This document shows, piece by piece, positions 35,492-49,074 of a stretch of DNA of 64,000 bases. The translations under genes were made by a program, and so were the position numbers. Every line of letters starts with the position of its first letter. Position 1 is the stretch's first letter. The notes beneath the pieces are model-generated. The model had not been told where the DNA came from. It worked only from the letters and a program-made list of their open reading frames with translations, and searched no databases. This DNA comes from Mixia osmundae IAM 14324 (taxonomy: Eukaryota; Basidiomycota; Mixiomycetes; Mixiales; Mixiaceae), in the NCBI RefSeq assembly GCF_000708205.1, contig NW_014575558.1, positions 186,001-250,000 on the forward strand, read 5' to 3'.

Positions 35492-36676
35492 ATGTCAGTG
35501 AGCGATGCGGCTAGCAAGCCCGCTGTACCATCAGCGCAGCCTGCCAGGCTATCGACCGCCGAGGGATTCGTTTCAGGCGCATTGGCAGCGTAGGCTCACT
35601 CAGCAACTCTCCCAAAAAAAAAGAGCATCATGGGCTGACATGACGAGCACAGCTGCGTATCCGCAACGGTGACGAATCCAGCAGAAGTGGCCAAAACACG
35701 CTTGCAGCTCGATGGCGAGCTCCAGAGCAGAACGAGTGGCGCTGCAGGACGACAGAAAGTGTACAAGAACGCCTTCGATGCGCTTGCAAAGACGTGGCGC
35801 TATGAGGGTCTAGCGGGCGTACAACGAGGCCTGGGGGCAGCGTACGCCTACCAGATCATGCTCAATGGTAGCCGGCTGGGGTTCTACGAGCCAATACGGC
35901 GAAGGATTAACAGGATAGCCGGACGGCAGACAGATGCTCAGACGATATTGGGCAATCTGACTGCAGGAGCATTGTCCGGTGTAGTGGGAGCCATACTCGG
36001 CAACCCACTCTTCCTTGTCAAGGCGCGAATGCAGGCCTACTCGCCCAGCAATCCCGTCGGAGCACAACATTATTATGCCAATGCTTGGGATGCACTGCGC
36101 TCTGTCTACCGCGCAGAAGGCTTCAAAGGCCTCTGCCGGGGCATGGATGCTGCCATGCTGAGGACAAGCATGGGCTCGTCTGTAAGCTCTGTTCTACCTA
36201 CGCTTTGTCCGTACACTCACGACGAGGGGGCATGCAGGTGCAATTGCCTGCCTATAATCTTGCAAAGTCGCGACTGGCCGAGTATCTACCGGCTACGAGC
36301 ATATGGACCTATCTTGCAGCATCCACCTTTTCCGGCGCCTGCGTTTGTCTCGTCATGCAGCCAGCAGGTGGGTGACCTTACCTCGAATATGACTTAAGAC
36401 GGCTCACCCTGAGCGGCATCCGCAGATACGGCCCTGACGCGAATGTACAATCAGTCGCCCAATGCGATAGGGCCGGATGGTAAACCTCGCGGACTGCTCT
36501 ACAAGAACCCGATAGACTGCCTATGGAAGACATTGCGTGCAGAGGGCGTAAGAGGGTGGTATAAAGGTTCGACGGCGCACTTGATGCGCATCGCACCCCA
36601 CACGATCATCACCCTCGTCGTCAACGAAGGCATCACTCAGTGGTGGATCAACAGCAAAATGACCGCATCGACCTGA
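35492..36676 (+). CDS. mitochondrial carrier protein (SLC25, oxaloacetate-carrier OAC1/SLC25A34-35 type)
   Basis: Inner-membrane solute carrier of 335 aa with three repeats. Exons 35492-35589, 35653-36181, 36238-36367 and 36426-36676. The first repeat has TNPAEVAKTRLQL followed by YEGLAGVQRGLGAAYAYQ; the second GNPLFLVKARMQ with EGFKGLCRGMDAAMLR; the third MQPADTALTRMYNQ with EGVRGWYKGSTAHLMRIAPH. The first signature proline-aspartate position reads NPAEVAKTR, as in the OAC1-like group, which supports the dicarboxylate/oxaloacetate assignment by family knowledge only. Confidence 0.9.
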
Positions 36677-36849
36677 TCAGTCGCACGCGCTCCGAAGCCG
36701 GTACAAGCAGTGTCAAGGCAGGCAAATCTTGTAAGCCATTGTATAGCCTCGCCTGGACCGCTCCTGTCTTGTCTCATGCATATGCAAGGAAGTGCACGGG
36801 ACAGAGACCATGCATGTTTGCCTGTCCCAAGCAAGAGGGGAAGGGTCGT

Positions 36850-37200
36850 CTATTTTGTGGCCTCGTACTTTAGCAGTAGCTTTTCCAGGTCGAAAGCCGG
36901 ATTATTCGGATCGCTTATGACCGAATCCGCACCGCCTTCCCTCTCGAGCTTCTGCCTGGCGTACTCCTTCCTCGCCTGCTCGACCCATCCCTCTCGTTTT
37001 CGGAGCTCGGCATGTTCGCGCTCTTGCGCCTGTTTGTGGTTGATCGTCCTTCGGTGGAGGATGCCGTAGAGTATCCCGCCTGCCAGTGCAGAATAGCGCA
37101 CGACCTAAAAGGCGGTTCCAAGCTTTGCGTCAGCGAATGCTCGTGCTGTTGAGACTCGAGCAACAAGGCGGCTTACATTGACTGTCGCAGAGGGAGGCAT
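36850..37200 (-). CDS. TIM11: ATP synthase subunit e, mitochondrial
   Basis: Small inner-membrane subunit needed for F1Fo-ATP synthase dimerisation and cristae shape; 92 aa, the normal size. Exon 1 (37200-37177) encodes only MPPSATVN; exon 2 is 37104-36850, after a 72-bp intron. The second exon begins VVRYSALAGGILYGILHRRT, containing the GxxxG-like transmembrane segment (GGILYG), then a Lys/Glu-rich coiled coil ending in a short acidic/hydrophobic tail. It is divergent from the carboxypeptidase gene. Confidence 0.88.
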
Positions 37201-37610
37201 GTCTGCCGCAGCCCCAATCTAGCTGCCAATGTGCGCCTACAATTGCGAGCCAATGAGGTCGAGTACGCTCGTGAGAGCTGCTACGTACCTCTGGCTGACC
37301 AAACGAATCCGTTCGTCTCTTCGGCTTGCCCTACCAACAGGCGTGTCTTCCCTACAACTTTGAAAAGAATCACGATTACGTGGCAAAGACAGCCGCGGGA
37401 CACTCGCGCTGAGTCCAGCTGCCGATCAATCTCCGACCCAAAATTTGGGTTTTAGCCAATCTCGGCTGCTGCACATTATGTTAGCGCAGCTCGAGCGAGT
37501 TCAGCATGGTCTCTACGACGGAGTGATGGCTATGCGACTGCCTAGCCAGCTCGGTACACCGCAAGCCTGCTCCTAGCTTGCGCGGGCACTCGTCGCTCAC
37601 GCTCTCCACG
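37201..37610. promoter_or_regulatory. divergent promoter region, ATP synthase e / carboxypeptidase
   Basis: 410 bp between start codons; no gene and no specific motif claimed. Confidence 0.4.
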
Positions 37611-39042
37611 ATGCTGTCGCGACTGATCGTGGCTGCTTCATTGGCAGTAGGCATATTGGCCGCTATACCATCGCAGCCCACTTATCTCACTTATACAAGC
37701 AACACAACCTCGAACAATATCACGTATGTCAAGAACAGTGGCCAATGCGAGACGACGCCAGGCGTGAATAGCTACTCTGGCTACGTCAACATTGGCTCAT
37801 TTCGGTACTTCTTCTGGTTCTTCGAAGCCAGGAAGAACGCAGCGACTGCTCCCTTTGCAACTTGGGTCAACGGTGGACCTGGTTGTAGCTCCCTGATCGG
37901 CCTGTTTCAAGAGAACGGACCATGCACGGTCAATGCGCAAGGCAAGACCGAGCTCAATCCTTACTCGTGGTCCAACACGGTCAACATGATCTATATCGAT
38001 CAGCCTGCTCAGACTGGCTTCAGCACCGGTCCGACCACAGTCAACAGCACCAACGCGACTGCTCAGCCTATCTGGGAGTTCTTTCAGGTATGCTCTCTCA
38101 CAGTACAGGAGCTGGCTGGAGACTAACACGCGCAAGCAGCTCTTTTTTGAGAGCGGCGAATTCGGCAAATATTCGAGCAGACAGTTTGCGCTATCCTCAG
38201 AATCCTACGGTGGTCACTACATACCCGCTTGGGCAACCTACTTTGCCCAGCAGAACGCACTCATCAAGTCTGGCAAGCTCAAAGGAACGACGATCCATCT
38301 GGAGACGATCCTGATCAACAATGCTTGGATTGATCCTTACTACGCATATGAGAGCTACATCGAGTATGCCTACTACGGCGCCAAACGGTTCATCAACTCG
38401 ACTACGCTCCAGCAGCAGCGAAAAGCGTACTATGCACCCGGCGGCTGCGGTCCGCAAATCCAGCAGTGCTACAAGACGCGCACAAACAAAGATTGCAGCG
38501 ATGCTGATGATTACTGTGCCGAGAACGTCGAGTCGATCATACCCTCGAGCGTCGATCTCAACTATGTTCTAGCGCCCGCCAACGATCCTTTCCCTTCACA
38601 GTCCTTCATCAGGTATCTCAATACGGCATCCGTACAAAGGGCAATCGGCGTCACACCCCACACGAGCTATACTTTCTGCTCAGATGCAGCAGGCGCGCCC
38701 TTTGGACCAACGGGCGACGATGCGCGCTCGTTTGCACCTCAGCTCAAAGCACTCATTTTGTCCGGAATGCGCATCACACTTTGGGCAGGCCTAGTCGACG
38801 CCAATTGCAATGGCATCGGTATGCTCAACAGTGTCCTGGCAATGAACATCACCGGGTTTGCAGCTGCACCGTATGAGAACCTCACTTACGCCTCCAATGG
38901 AACCGTCTACGGACAGGTCAGAGAGGTCGGCAATTTCAGCATGGCATTCATCGCAGGAGCAGGCCACGAAGTATCGGCTTATCGCCCCCAGGCAGCACTA
39001 GAAGTATTTCAAAAGACAATGGCGGGCAAGGCACTTGCATAG
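37611..39042 (+). CDS. serine carboxypeptidase (S10), secreted
   Basis: Secreted or vacuolar carboxypeptidase of 459 aa. Exons 37611-38087 and 38140-39042. Signal peptide [18 protein letters not shown]. The family S10 landmarks are present: [40 protein letters not shown], the nucleophile Ser in [11 protein letters not shown], the catalytic Asp in [11 protein letters not shown] and the catalytic His in [11 protein letters not shown]. Several N-glycosylation sequons occur. It looks complete and active. Confidence 0.93.
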
Positions 39043-39171
39043 ATGCCAAGTACAGTCGGTAGCCTTTGTTGTACACGATGAACGAGCAAGAGGGTGGCAG
39101 AGTCAGTACAAGTGCCTTTTGCTGTCTTTGATCAGCGTTCAAGTGTGCGTGTGTCTTGTGTCCTTCGATCA

Positions 39172-39669
39172 TCATCTCTTGCTTGCCGGTTCCTCCGACT
39201 CTTCCTCCTCATCGTCATCATCCCCTCCATCTTGTGCTCTTCCTCTCTTGCCCAATGTCACCCCTGCCTCTTCATCGTCATCTCCTTCGACGACGTCGTC
39301 TTCCTCTTCTGCGCCTTCTTCGAGATCGTCATCGTCCTCACCGCCCGCTCCGCCTTCAAAGTCCTCATCGTCCTCTGAATCTGGCAATTCCTGCGCCGAC
39401 ACTGCTCAGCGTATCCCGACCCAAGCCAAGTGAGAGAGCCTCACTTCTTCGCCTACGAGAGCTTCGAGACCAGGAGCACCAGGCTCGCCATCGTCCAGCT
39501 CCTCGTCATCCTCATCGTCGTCATCGCCCTCTTCGTCCGTGTAATCCTCCTCATCACCCCCGCCGAGGATGGCCGCAGAGACATCCGTGTCCGGTTTGGA
39601 CGTTCCCGGGGCACTGGCGGACTCGTCGACCTTCTTGCTGGCTGAGGACGTTGACATGCTGAGCTTCAC
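39172..39669 (-). CDS. very acidic small protein, unknown
   Basis: 147 aa in exons 39669-39445 and 39390-39172 (54-bp intron). After MKLSMSTSSASKKVDESAS nearly every residue is Asp, Glu or Gly, in blocks such as DEEDYTDEEGDDDDEDDEE. A short KRGRAQDGG patch and a C-terminal ASKR could be a nuclear signal. Such proteins are often histone chaperone-like or ribosome-biogenesis factors, but no specific motif is visible. Start may be 39669 or the ATG 12 bp downstream. Confidence 0.55.
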
Positions 39670-39820
39670 AGTGGGACTATAGCTGACTGAACGTCGGGCC
39701 TCTTTCTGTCGAGACGGAGCGCGTCCAATGAAGATTCGGTGACGTAGCCGAACTGATTGATCTGACTGATTGACTCGATCGCTTGACTCGCTCGACCTTG
39801 CTGTGCTCTAGCTGTTCGTC

Positions 39821-42162
39821 ATGGGAGCTAGAGATTGGCGATCGCTCAGAAAGGGCAAAGCGAGAGAGGACGAGAAACGTTCGAGTCATCCCTACCTCAT
39901 CGGCAACTTCCGGCCCGTCGAGAAAGAGCACCATCTCACGCCTTGCACTGTCGTTGAGGGATCCATTCCTCGCGAGCTGTGGGGTGGCCAGTACATCAGG
40001 CAAGCTTGTGATGACATCACAGATCGACTGCAGGCTCAACTTGATCCAACAGGAATGGAGGCAATCCAGCATTTCCGCCAAAGGAAAAGACAGCCTATCA
40101 CTGGTTTGACGGCGATGGCATGCTACACGGTGTACACTTTCGCATCAGCACTACGGCAGACGGCGTACATTCAGTCGAGCCACACTATACCAATCGCTAC
40201 ATCCAGACCGATGTCTTTCTCGCCAGCAAAACGTGAGTGTGCCAAGCCAATTCATGCTACATCAGACTGATCGGCAGCGACAGACGAGGGAGCACCATCC
40301 TACCGTCCATATCATCCTTGCTCATCTCCCCGTCAGACTCGCTCGGCACAAAGGCGGCTCTCGTTCCCATGTTGATCCGAACAGTCGCCATCGCCTATCT
40401 GTCCTCGTTGACGAGACTGAGCGTCACCAACACTGCCGTCTATTTCCACAATCGCCGCTTGCTAGCAACCTGCGAATCTGGTCCACCGATGCGTATCGCT
40501 CTCCCTGAGCTCACCACAGTAGGCTGGTATGTCCATCCCGACGAAAACGGCGAGGGCGGACTGGGACGTGGCGAATTGACCGTTGGCGCGAAAGAGTGGA
40601 TCGGAGCAGGAAGATTTGCAGGCGCAATGCTAGAGGAATGGCAAACGGGTCATCCCAAGCTCGACCCCATCTCTGGCGAGTTCCTTACGTATGGCTACAA
40701 CATTTTTGCTCGACCATATGTGACCTACTCCGTCATTGGTCCCCATAGCGAGCACCGAATTTTCAAGCAACCTGTAGAGATCCCGACGGCCAAGATGATG
40801 CACGACTGGGGCGTCTCGCGCAAACACACCATCATCATGGATTTGCCGCTCACCATGTCTCCCTTTAACATCGCCAAAGGGCTCAAGCCGATGGTCTACT
40901 TTAATCGCAAGCTCAAGAGCCGCTTCGGCATCATGCCCCGCTACTTCTCCGGTCAACAGAGCGACATAAGGTGGTATGAGACCGATCCATGCTTGATCTT
41001 CCACACTGCGAATGCGTTTGATGAAACGGACGAAGCTGGCGCTGTTAACGCAGTTTCACTACTCGCATGCCGCTTTGCAACTGCCAAATTAGTGCATGCA
41101 GCCGGTGGCAGACCTGCACCAGCGCAGGAAGAAGCCATCGCTGCTGCGCTTCCGGACGGCGACATCGTCCGACTGACATATTATCGCTTCGATCTTTCTA
41201 CCAGCAAGAACACAATCACGCACGAATTCGCACTATCAAACATTCCATACGAGTTTCCTGTGGCTAATCCAGCTGCCGTCATGAGAGAGACCCAATACCT
41301 ATACGGCTGCACGATGCGTAGAGGGCGGTTTGACGAAGCCATGCGAGCTGCCAAAATCGATTCTTTCGTCAAGTTTGACTCTCGCGCCTTGGTAGCCAAA
41401 GGCAAAGCTCAAGGATTCACTCGGTCTGGCATCGTCGATACTCGCTCTGTGATGGATGTCATCGAGCAACAGTCGACCTACGGTCCAGACCACGTCCCGA
41501 CCGATCCCGTACGAATCTATGCCCTGCCTGCTCATCACTACGCACAAGAGCCGGCCTTTGTAGCTCGACAGGACGCAAGTGCAGAAGACGATGGCTATCT
41601 GCTCTTTTACGTATACGACGAGCGCCAACTCGACTCACTAGGCTCAGCATCCGACGATACCAAAGGCGAATTATGGATCATCGATTCGATGAAAATAGGC
41701 AGATCTGCCACCCACGAGGATGCGCTAGTGGCCAGAATCAGCGTGCCTCAACGAGTGCCCTATGGTCTGCATTGCAACTTCATCAGTCAAGCTCAAATCG
41801 CTTCGCAACGGAGAGAAGAGTGGCAAGCACCAAAGCCAGTCCTGACGGCAGCACAGATTCGCGCTGCCCGCACAACAGAAGCCATCGACGTATTGCTGGG
41901 CGAGCAGGACATCGGCCAGAGAAGAGATTCTCTCGCTAGGCTCGAACTAGCTTGGCTGCTCTACTTGTCGATCGCAGGCTGGCTAGTACTTCGCTCAGCG
42001 CCACCGCACTCGTCGCACGTCCTCCTCGTCGCGATGATCAGATCAGCTCGAGACGTCTGCATGACTCTATTGGCAGCCCGGCTCTTCTTCATCTTTCAGC
42101 CCAGATTCGCTGTTCTCAGACACATCTTCTCCGCAAAACACCGCACGCCTGCATCACCATAG
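39821..42162 (+). CDS. carotenoid cleavage oxygenase (RPE65/CarX type)
   Basis: Iron(II)-dependent dioxygenase of the carotenoid/apocarotenoid/retinal-pigment family, 745 aa. Exons 39821-39999, 40053-40232 and 40284-42162. Seen: GGQYIRNGGNPAF, HWFDGDGMLHGVHF, the conserved MMHDWGVSRKHTIIMDLPL with an iron-ligand His, FHTANAFDE, and the late YGLHCNF His. The family is usually 500-700 aa; this protein has an extra C-terminal segment with a hydrophobic helix (AWLLYLSIAGWLVL) and a second one before the stop, suggesting membrane association. The first intron starts GCAAGC (GC-AG); the YIRNGGNP junction requires it. Its stop is 7 bp from the TRM6 stop. Confidence 0.92.
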
Positions 42163-42169
42163 AAAAGAG

Positions 42170-43772
42170 CTAGCTTTGCATCTTGTCTTGCATTGCATCT
42201 TGTTCGCGCGCAGCGTTTTGCCCGATCTCCTGAATCTGCTCGGGGGTAGACTTGCGTGTTCCATTTTCATCTTTGCGTTTGGCCAGAACCGAGATGGCCG
42301 TTAAGATGTAGCCTCCTGCGGGCAGGCCAGTCATCTCGGGGTGCGTCCGCCCAGGCAAGACCTGATATTTTCGCAAGAAGGGTTGGTGCACGCCGATACC
42401 GATGAACTGAGGATCGCCGCGGAGCAGTCGAGAAGCCGAAGCAAGGGGCTCTAGTGATGGGCTGTAGATGACCACCTGAGCCGATCCTGCCAGTTTATCA
42501 CTCACACGGGACAGGACATCGAGCGGGTCGTAGGCGGTAGCAATGATGACGCATCCGAATCCGCCATCGAAGAACTGTTGTCGCATTTGAGCATTGGCTT
42601 CGTACTGCGCTTGACGTTTGACAGCTTTCTGTCGACCCCGATCGCGGGTATCTTTCTTGATGTCGACGTCTGTCGGAAGCTCGAAAGGCTGATGCGTCGG
42701 GTCCGTTGCTGCCCAATTGATCTGGCATATGACGCTCTTCTGTCGCACAGAGAAGCCCATGTAGTCACACACCGGGAGCTGGATATCCGAAGAAGCATCG
42801 TGTATCAGCACCAATGCCCCGTGGCCTGCTCAGCCGTAGCTTCAGACATGCAAGGTTGACAGAGGTCCAGACGACTGACCATCCATTCGCTCTACGCAAC
42901 CTGCAGCGAGAGCTCCAGCAGTATCGTCTATGAGCAAGACGCGTTTGTGCGGTCGCACGTCTGCCAGATTGAGTATCTGAGCCATCGAGTCGACGCGCAA
43001 ATCTCTGAAGCGCGGCGGGTCCTTGACAAAGTGGTAAGCGCAGATATTGTAGAGCGTAGGCGCGACAGGCGTGAACATCTTGAGATATCTATCGATCACG
43101 AACACCGTCAGGGAGGAGCATGTCTGCTGATGTACAGCAGACTGACTTTGTCTCTTTGCGTCTCCTATACTTTTCTTGGCTGAACCGGTTCTTCTTGTCA
43201 AACTCTGCATGGACAGCGATCTGATAGTCCACAATCTCTTTGCCCGTCATATCGGCCGCTCTGAGCTCGGCTACTTGTTCGGCCGACAAGCCGACATAAG
43301 TCTGCGGCATGATGTCCTCGTTCGTGTTCTCCCTCTCTCGCTCCTCAATCTCGGAGAGCGTGACATGCTGAACCACCGTCAGGCTCCCTCCGTGAGTGAT
43401 CTCGTAGGTGAAGCCGTACGGTCTCCCGATGAGATCATCAGACTTGAACTGGCCATACTTGCCCAAGTTGATCGAAACGCCCGACGATAGTTTGGGGATG
43501 AGCTTGCTCAGGCCTGACGGAAGGGAGATCAGGAACGGCTCTCCAGCTCGAATGATGCGGTGTTCTGCCCTGTAGGGCTCTATGGCAGGCTGCTTGCCCT
43601 TGCCCGTACTTTTGAATTTCTTTGCCTCGCTGGCATTTGCTACGTCGCTTGCGTCTGTCGCTGGTCGCTTTACAGGCACGATCGTCTGTGCATCTGACTC
43701 GCTCGTCGACGGCTTGACTTCATCGAGCGTGGTATTGCTCGTCGAGGCAACAGCAGGCCGCTCAGAGCTCAT
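42170..43772 (-). CDS. TRM6: tRNA m1A58 methyltransferase non-catalytic subunit TRM6
   Basis: RNA-binding partner of the TRM61 catalytic subunit that makes m1A58 in tRNAs; nuclear; 496 aa. Exons 43772-43147, 43088-42880 and 42825-42170. Seen: a low-complexity N-terminus, the beta-barrel region IRAGEPFLISLPSG with LIGRPYGFTYEI, the block EIVDYQIAVHAEFDKKN, MFTPVAPTLYNICAYHF, RVLLIDDTAGALAAGCVERM and the C-terminal Rossmann-like domain ending VLPGRTHPEMTGLPAGGYIL. No SAM-binding motif is expected in this subunit. Confidence 0.9.
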
Positions 43773-43813
43773 TCACTCGGCCGGTCCTGGACAGGGACAG
43801 GTGTGCAACTGCC

Positions 43814-45374
<1,561 letters not shown>

Positions 45375-45522
45375 ATTGATGTCGCTTCCCTGGAATCCGA
45401 TTCGCTCGTTGCTCGTCGCCAAAACGGCCAAAACTCGCGTCTAGCCTCGTCGTCGATCGACAGACTGTCACTGTCTGCCCCTCTCTACGACACAAAGCTG
45501 TCCTCTATTTCTCAACGACAAC

Positions 45523-46258
45523 ATGTTTGTCAAGCTCTTACTCCTCAGTCACTGCCTTGTGCTATGCGCCTCACTCGCTACGCGTAGTTTGGGCGACATG
45601 TACCAAATCGAAATGCTCTTCACTTTCAATGGCTTCTGTGACCCGTCAGGTCTGAGGACATACTGGCGTCGCCTCTTCGCCTTTCGACAAGCCCCACCGG
45701 ACAAATCTGGTCAGCAGACAGGTTCTCAGACAGGTACAAGCTAACGCCGCCTCAGGTCGCGCGCCCGCTGCTCGTGTGCTCCTCAATATCTATGATCAGC
45801 CCGTCGACAAGCATTGGTACTGGCACGCAGAAGTCGTCAGTCTCTCACACTTGCTTCAAAGCGTCGATATGATGCTTTTGGGTATCCCAGCTGGAGAGAG
45901 AGCGCGTCGACGCCGTTTACACGCAGCCGAGAGGTTGGCCTAAAATGGGAGTCTCAGCCGAGTTCTTGGTCAGACCGAGCGATCCCATCTATGGACCTTG
46001 CTGCCTCTGCAAAGTCATATCTCGCGCAATGTATATCGCCACAGACCGTGTGTCGTCTATCGCTCTCAGTGCCAACGTGTATCTCTGAAAAGCCAGAGCC
46101 AGCGCCAGGTTTTGTGGAGCCTGCCGAGGCGATCGCCTGGGAGTCCGAATGCGATTGCCGAAACGAGGAATTCTGGCTCGCAACATGTCAGACTGGTAAG
46201 CTCGCTCGCGAAACACCTCGGGGTCAGTCTGACCTACATCGATGGCAAAATGAGCTGA
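45523..46258 (+). CDS. secreted protein, family A member 2
   Basis: Unrecognised predicted secreted protein of 172-178 aa, starting with the signal peptide MFVKLLLLSHCLVLCASLAT. Exons 45523-45649, 45756-45835, 45891-46013 and 46070-46258. A further 18-nt exon at 45692-45709 is phase-compatible but unproven. The block RVLLNIYDQPVDKHWYWHAEV is interrupted right after it by an intron and followed by a block ending GVSAEFLVRPSDP, the pattern of family A; a Cys cluster (GPCCLCK) comes next. It shares a 148-bp divergent promoter region with the cystathionine-type gene. Confidence 0.55.
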
Positions 46259-46372
46259 TCCGGTTGATAGGCAAATTCAAATGTGCATTTCAAGCTCAAG
46301 ACTTAGGATGGAGGTTCCTAGAAGCACCCAATGCACCTCAGCGATCGATTTCGTAATAGCAATGCATGTGAT

Positions 46373-49074
46373 CTATCGTGCGACGGTAGACGAGCGCGAG
46401 AGATGACGCGCAAGCGCGAACCGCACGACGAGCAAACGCTTCTGAGCTGCTTCTACTTCTTCGCGGCTCGGCTTGACGAGCATCTTGCCAGCTGATAGAC
46501 TGGCAAGCATGTTCAGATAACCATATGGGTCTTTGCTGGTGTGGCTGCCTCCATCAATCTGCTCTAGCCACCCCAAGAGCTGGTAACAATCCCTGAGCAT
46601 GATCGAAGACGCTTCGCTCTCGAGGAGCGGCACTGCATCGACAAACATGACCGCCCAGAATCGTTTGGGCGCCAAGCCAAACAGACTGATCAGCAGCGTT
46701 GCCGCTTCTGCTTTGTCGCCCTGTGCGTACAAGCTGTGGAACTGGCGATAGCGCGCAATGAATGACAGTCGAGAGGCAAAGAGTGCAGCATTGAGTTGAG
46801 CGGGCTGATAGTCTTCATCTTGCATCTCTGCCGGGAAGAGACCAGGTCGGAGTTGCGCTGCTTCCGGATGAAGCAAAGAAGTAGGAATCGAGTCTACTTG
46901 CGCGTTGAACGCGTCTCGGTCGACTACGTAGAGATCGAGAATCGTGTCTGCAATACGAGCGATTCGCTTGGCGTCTCCTGCTCGTACTGAGAATGCTACT
47001 GCTTCGCCATATCGTCTCTGCCTCGTCCTTCGCTCGGCCATGCCCTGAATGACTTGTGAGCACGATGATCACGAGGTGGACAAGACTTTACCTGACAGAT
47101 CTTCCTGGTCTCGGCTTCGAGGCTATAGTCCGTACAAGCCTGCAAGAGGGCCTCGACGGAAGCATCGTCTAGACCGCCCGTCGCCATACTCTCATCTTCA
47201 GCCTTGCTCGCAGGCGCCTTGTCTTGGAAAGCCGTCCTGAGGATCGTTTCGGACATGCGCGCTCGGCCTGCTTCGCCGCAAGCGCTGAGGTAATCTAACG
47301 CGATTCGCCAGAGGGCATCGTCGGATCTCAAGCAATCTGCCCAGCGCAGTATAAACCAATCGCGCAGTGAAGGTCCTCTGTGCAGTCTGTCAGTCAAGTC
47401 GGCATGGATTCGACTGATTGACGCACTGGGGTGCTGCTTCAAGTAGACCCATCTTCTCGAAGAGATCGGTCAGATGTGCGACGAGCCAAGCATCCAACCT
47501 GCCACAGCATTGTATCGCTTCGGCGACGTCATTGTTCAGCAGTGCGTAGATTATCTCGTCTGATAAGCCCGCTGGCTCCATCTCGAGAGTAGCGGTTATT
47601 GTGCGCATCGTCTCACTGTCATCTTGTCAGCGAAGAGTCATACATAAGCAATTGACAGGCGTACACGATGTGATCTCGACGCAAGGTAGGACGGACGAGA
47701 AGTCCCCAGGCACCCAGTGCTTCGGGTACGTCCTCGCTCGCTTCTAGCACGCGATCTTGATCGCCCGCTAAGATCTCGTAAAGCAATCGGAAGCTGAGCA
47801 GCCAGTCTTCGCCTTCGTCTTCTGGGCCTGACCAAGTGGCCTCATAATCCCTATCGAGACGCTTGAGAGAGTCTGTCACGCGATTGCGCCATAGCCTGAA
47901 TGCATCGCTGTAGGCTGATTCGAGCTTGTAGCGTGTCGATCGAGGCAGATCGTCTACAAGCGATATGGCTAGCTTTGCTGTGCTGGACACGAATGCCTTT
48001 GGGTGATCGCGAAGTCGGCGCAGCGTGAAGACCGAACCGGCTGGCATGCCCCGCAGAACAGACCTAGACTATGATTAGCTCGACATCTCAGAGTCACCAA
48101 GACACGTACCGGTAGGTGTAGCTCCAAAATTTGGGATCTTCCCACGGTGTCGACATGTTCTTCAACGAGGCGCCTTCTTCGGTACTTGGGGCTGTCAGAA
48201 ACTCAGGTTGCTCAGCAGTTGCACTTGTTCAGCGCTCTTACGCTCACCTGGGTCGTAGTAGTTGAGCCAATTGAGGTACTCTTCGGTGAGCAGACCGTCG
48301 CCCCGTCCATCGGCGGGTATGTAGAGTATGCTAGCGAGCTTGAAGATGTCGTAGACCTGTTGATAGTGCCCGAGCTGAGCCATGATTCTGTCGGCGTTCT
48401 TGCGCCCGCTCGGCTCGTTGAGCATAGCCTACGCGTGGTCACGACGTATCAGCTGGGATTGCCGTTGAGAACGGTCGGGCGACGCACAGACAAGGCGTCA
48501 ATATGAGCTTGTACGTCGGCGCAGTACAGCGCTGCAATGCGTGCGTAACGCGTAATCGTGTCTGCCTCTGGTATCCTATGCGAATCTCCCGTCAGAGCGG
48601 CTCACTACGGTGACGCAGAGGTGCAACGTACCCCGACGAATGCTGCTGAAGTCCGTCGTACTGCCCGTCCTGCTGCTCGAGCTCTGCCATGCCTTGCAGG
48701 CTGACAAAATGCGTATAGCTCTGAGTGACAAACTGCGTGTCGGCCGTCAGCATGGTATCGTCAGTTTTGTAGGAGCATACCAATCGCTTGTCTGCGCTAT
48801 CGAGACCGTCATACGCAAGGAAGTAGATCCGCTGATCCGCATCGTCTGTCGGCGTCGCGCTCAGAGTGGTCGTAGAAGCAGCGTGGCCATCTTTCGCGCT
48901 GACAAAGCAGGCTAGCTCATTTCTGAAGGGATCGAAAGCAGTAGCAAACGAGCGACCCGATGCCGTGAAGGCTTGCAGGGCGGCTGAACGGCTTGGAGAG
49001 CTTGCAGAGTTCTGAAGCTCTGCAGGCGGCAGAATGGACGGCACGAGCCTGATGACTTGACCTGGCTCTGTCAT
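46373..49074 (-). CDS. NUP85: nucleoporin NUP85
   Basis: Scaffold subunit of the Y-complex of the nuclear pore, about 750 aa, with about six introns. The N-terminal exon (49074 down to about 48640) encodes MTEPGQVIRLVPS and a block that may pair with Seh1. Characteristic Nup85 motifs in order: NEPSGRKNADRIMAQLGHYQ, VYDIFKLASILYIPADG, EEYLNWLNYYDPG, WEDPKFWSYTYRSVLRG, then LVDDLPRSTRYKLESAY and the alpha-helical repeat half (LEASEDVPEALGAWGLLV, LLNNDVAEAIQCCGRLDAWL). A second upstream ATG exists at 49197; the downstream one is preferred because the conserved part follows it directly. Confidence 0.82.

Noticed and set aside
39156-39662. Long plus-strand frame rich in His, Pro and Arg
   Set aside because: It is the antisense shadow of the acidic-protein gene on the minus strand.
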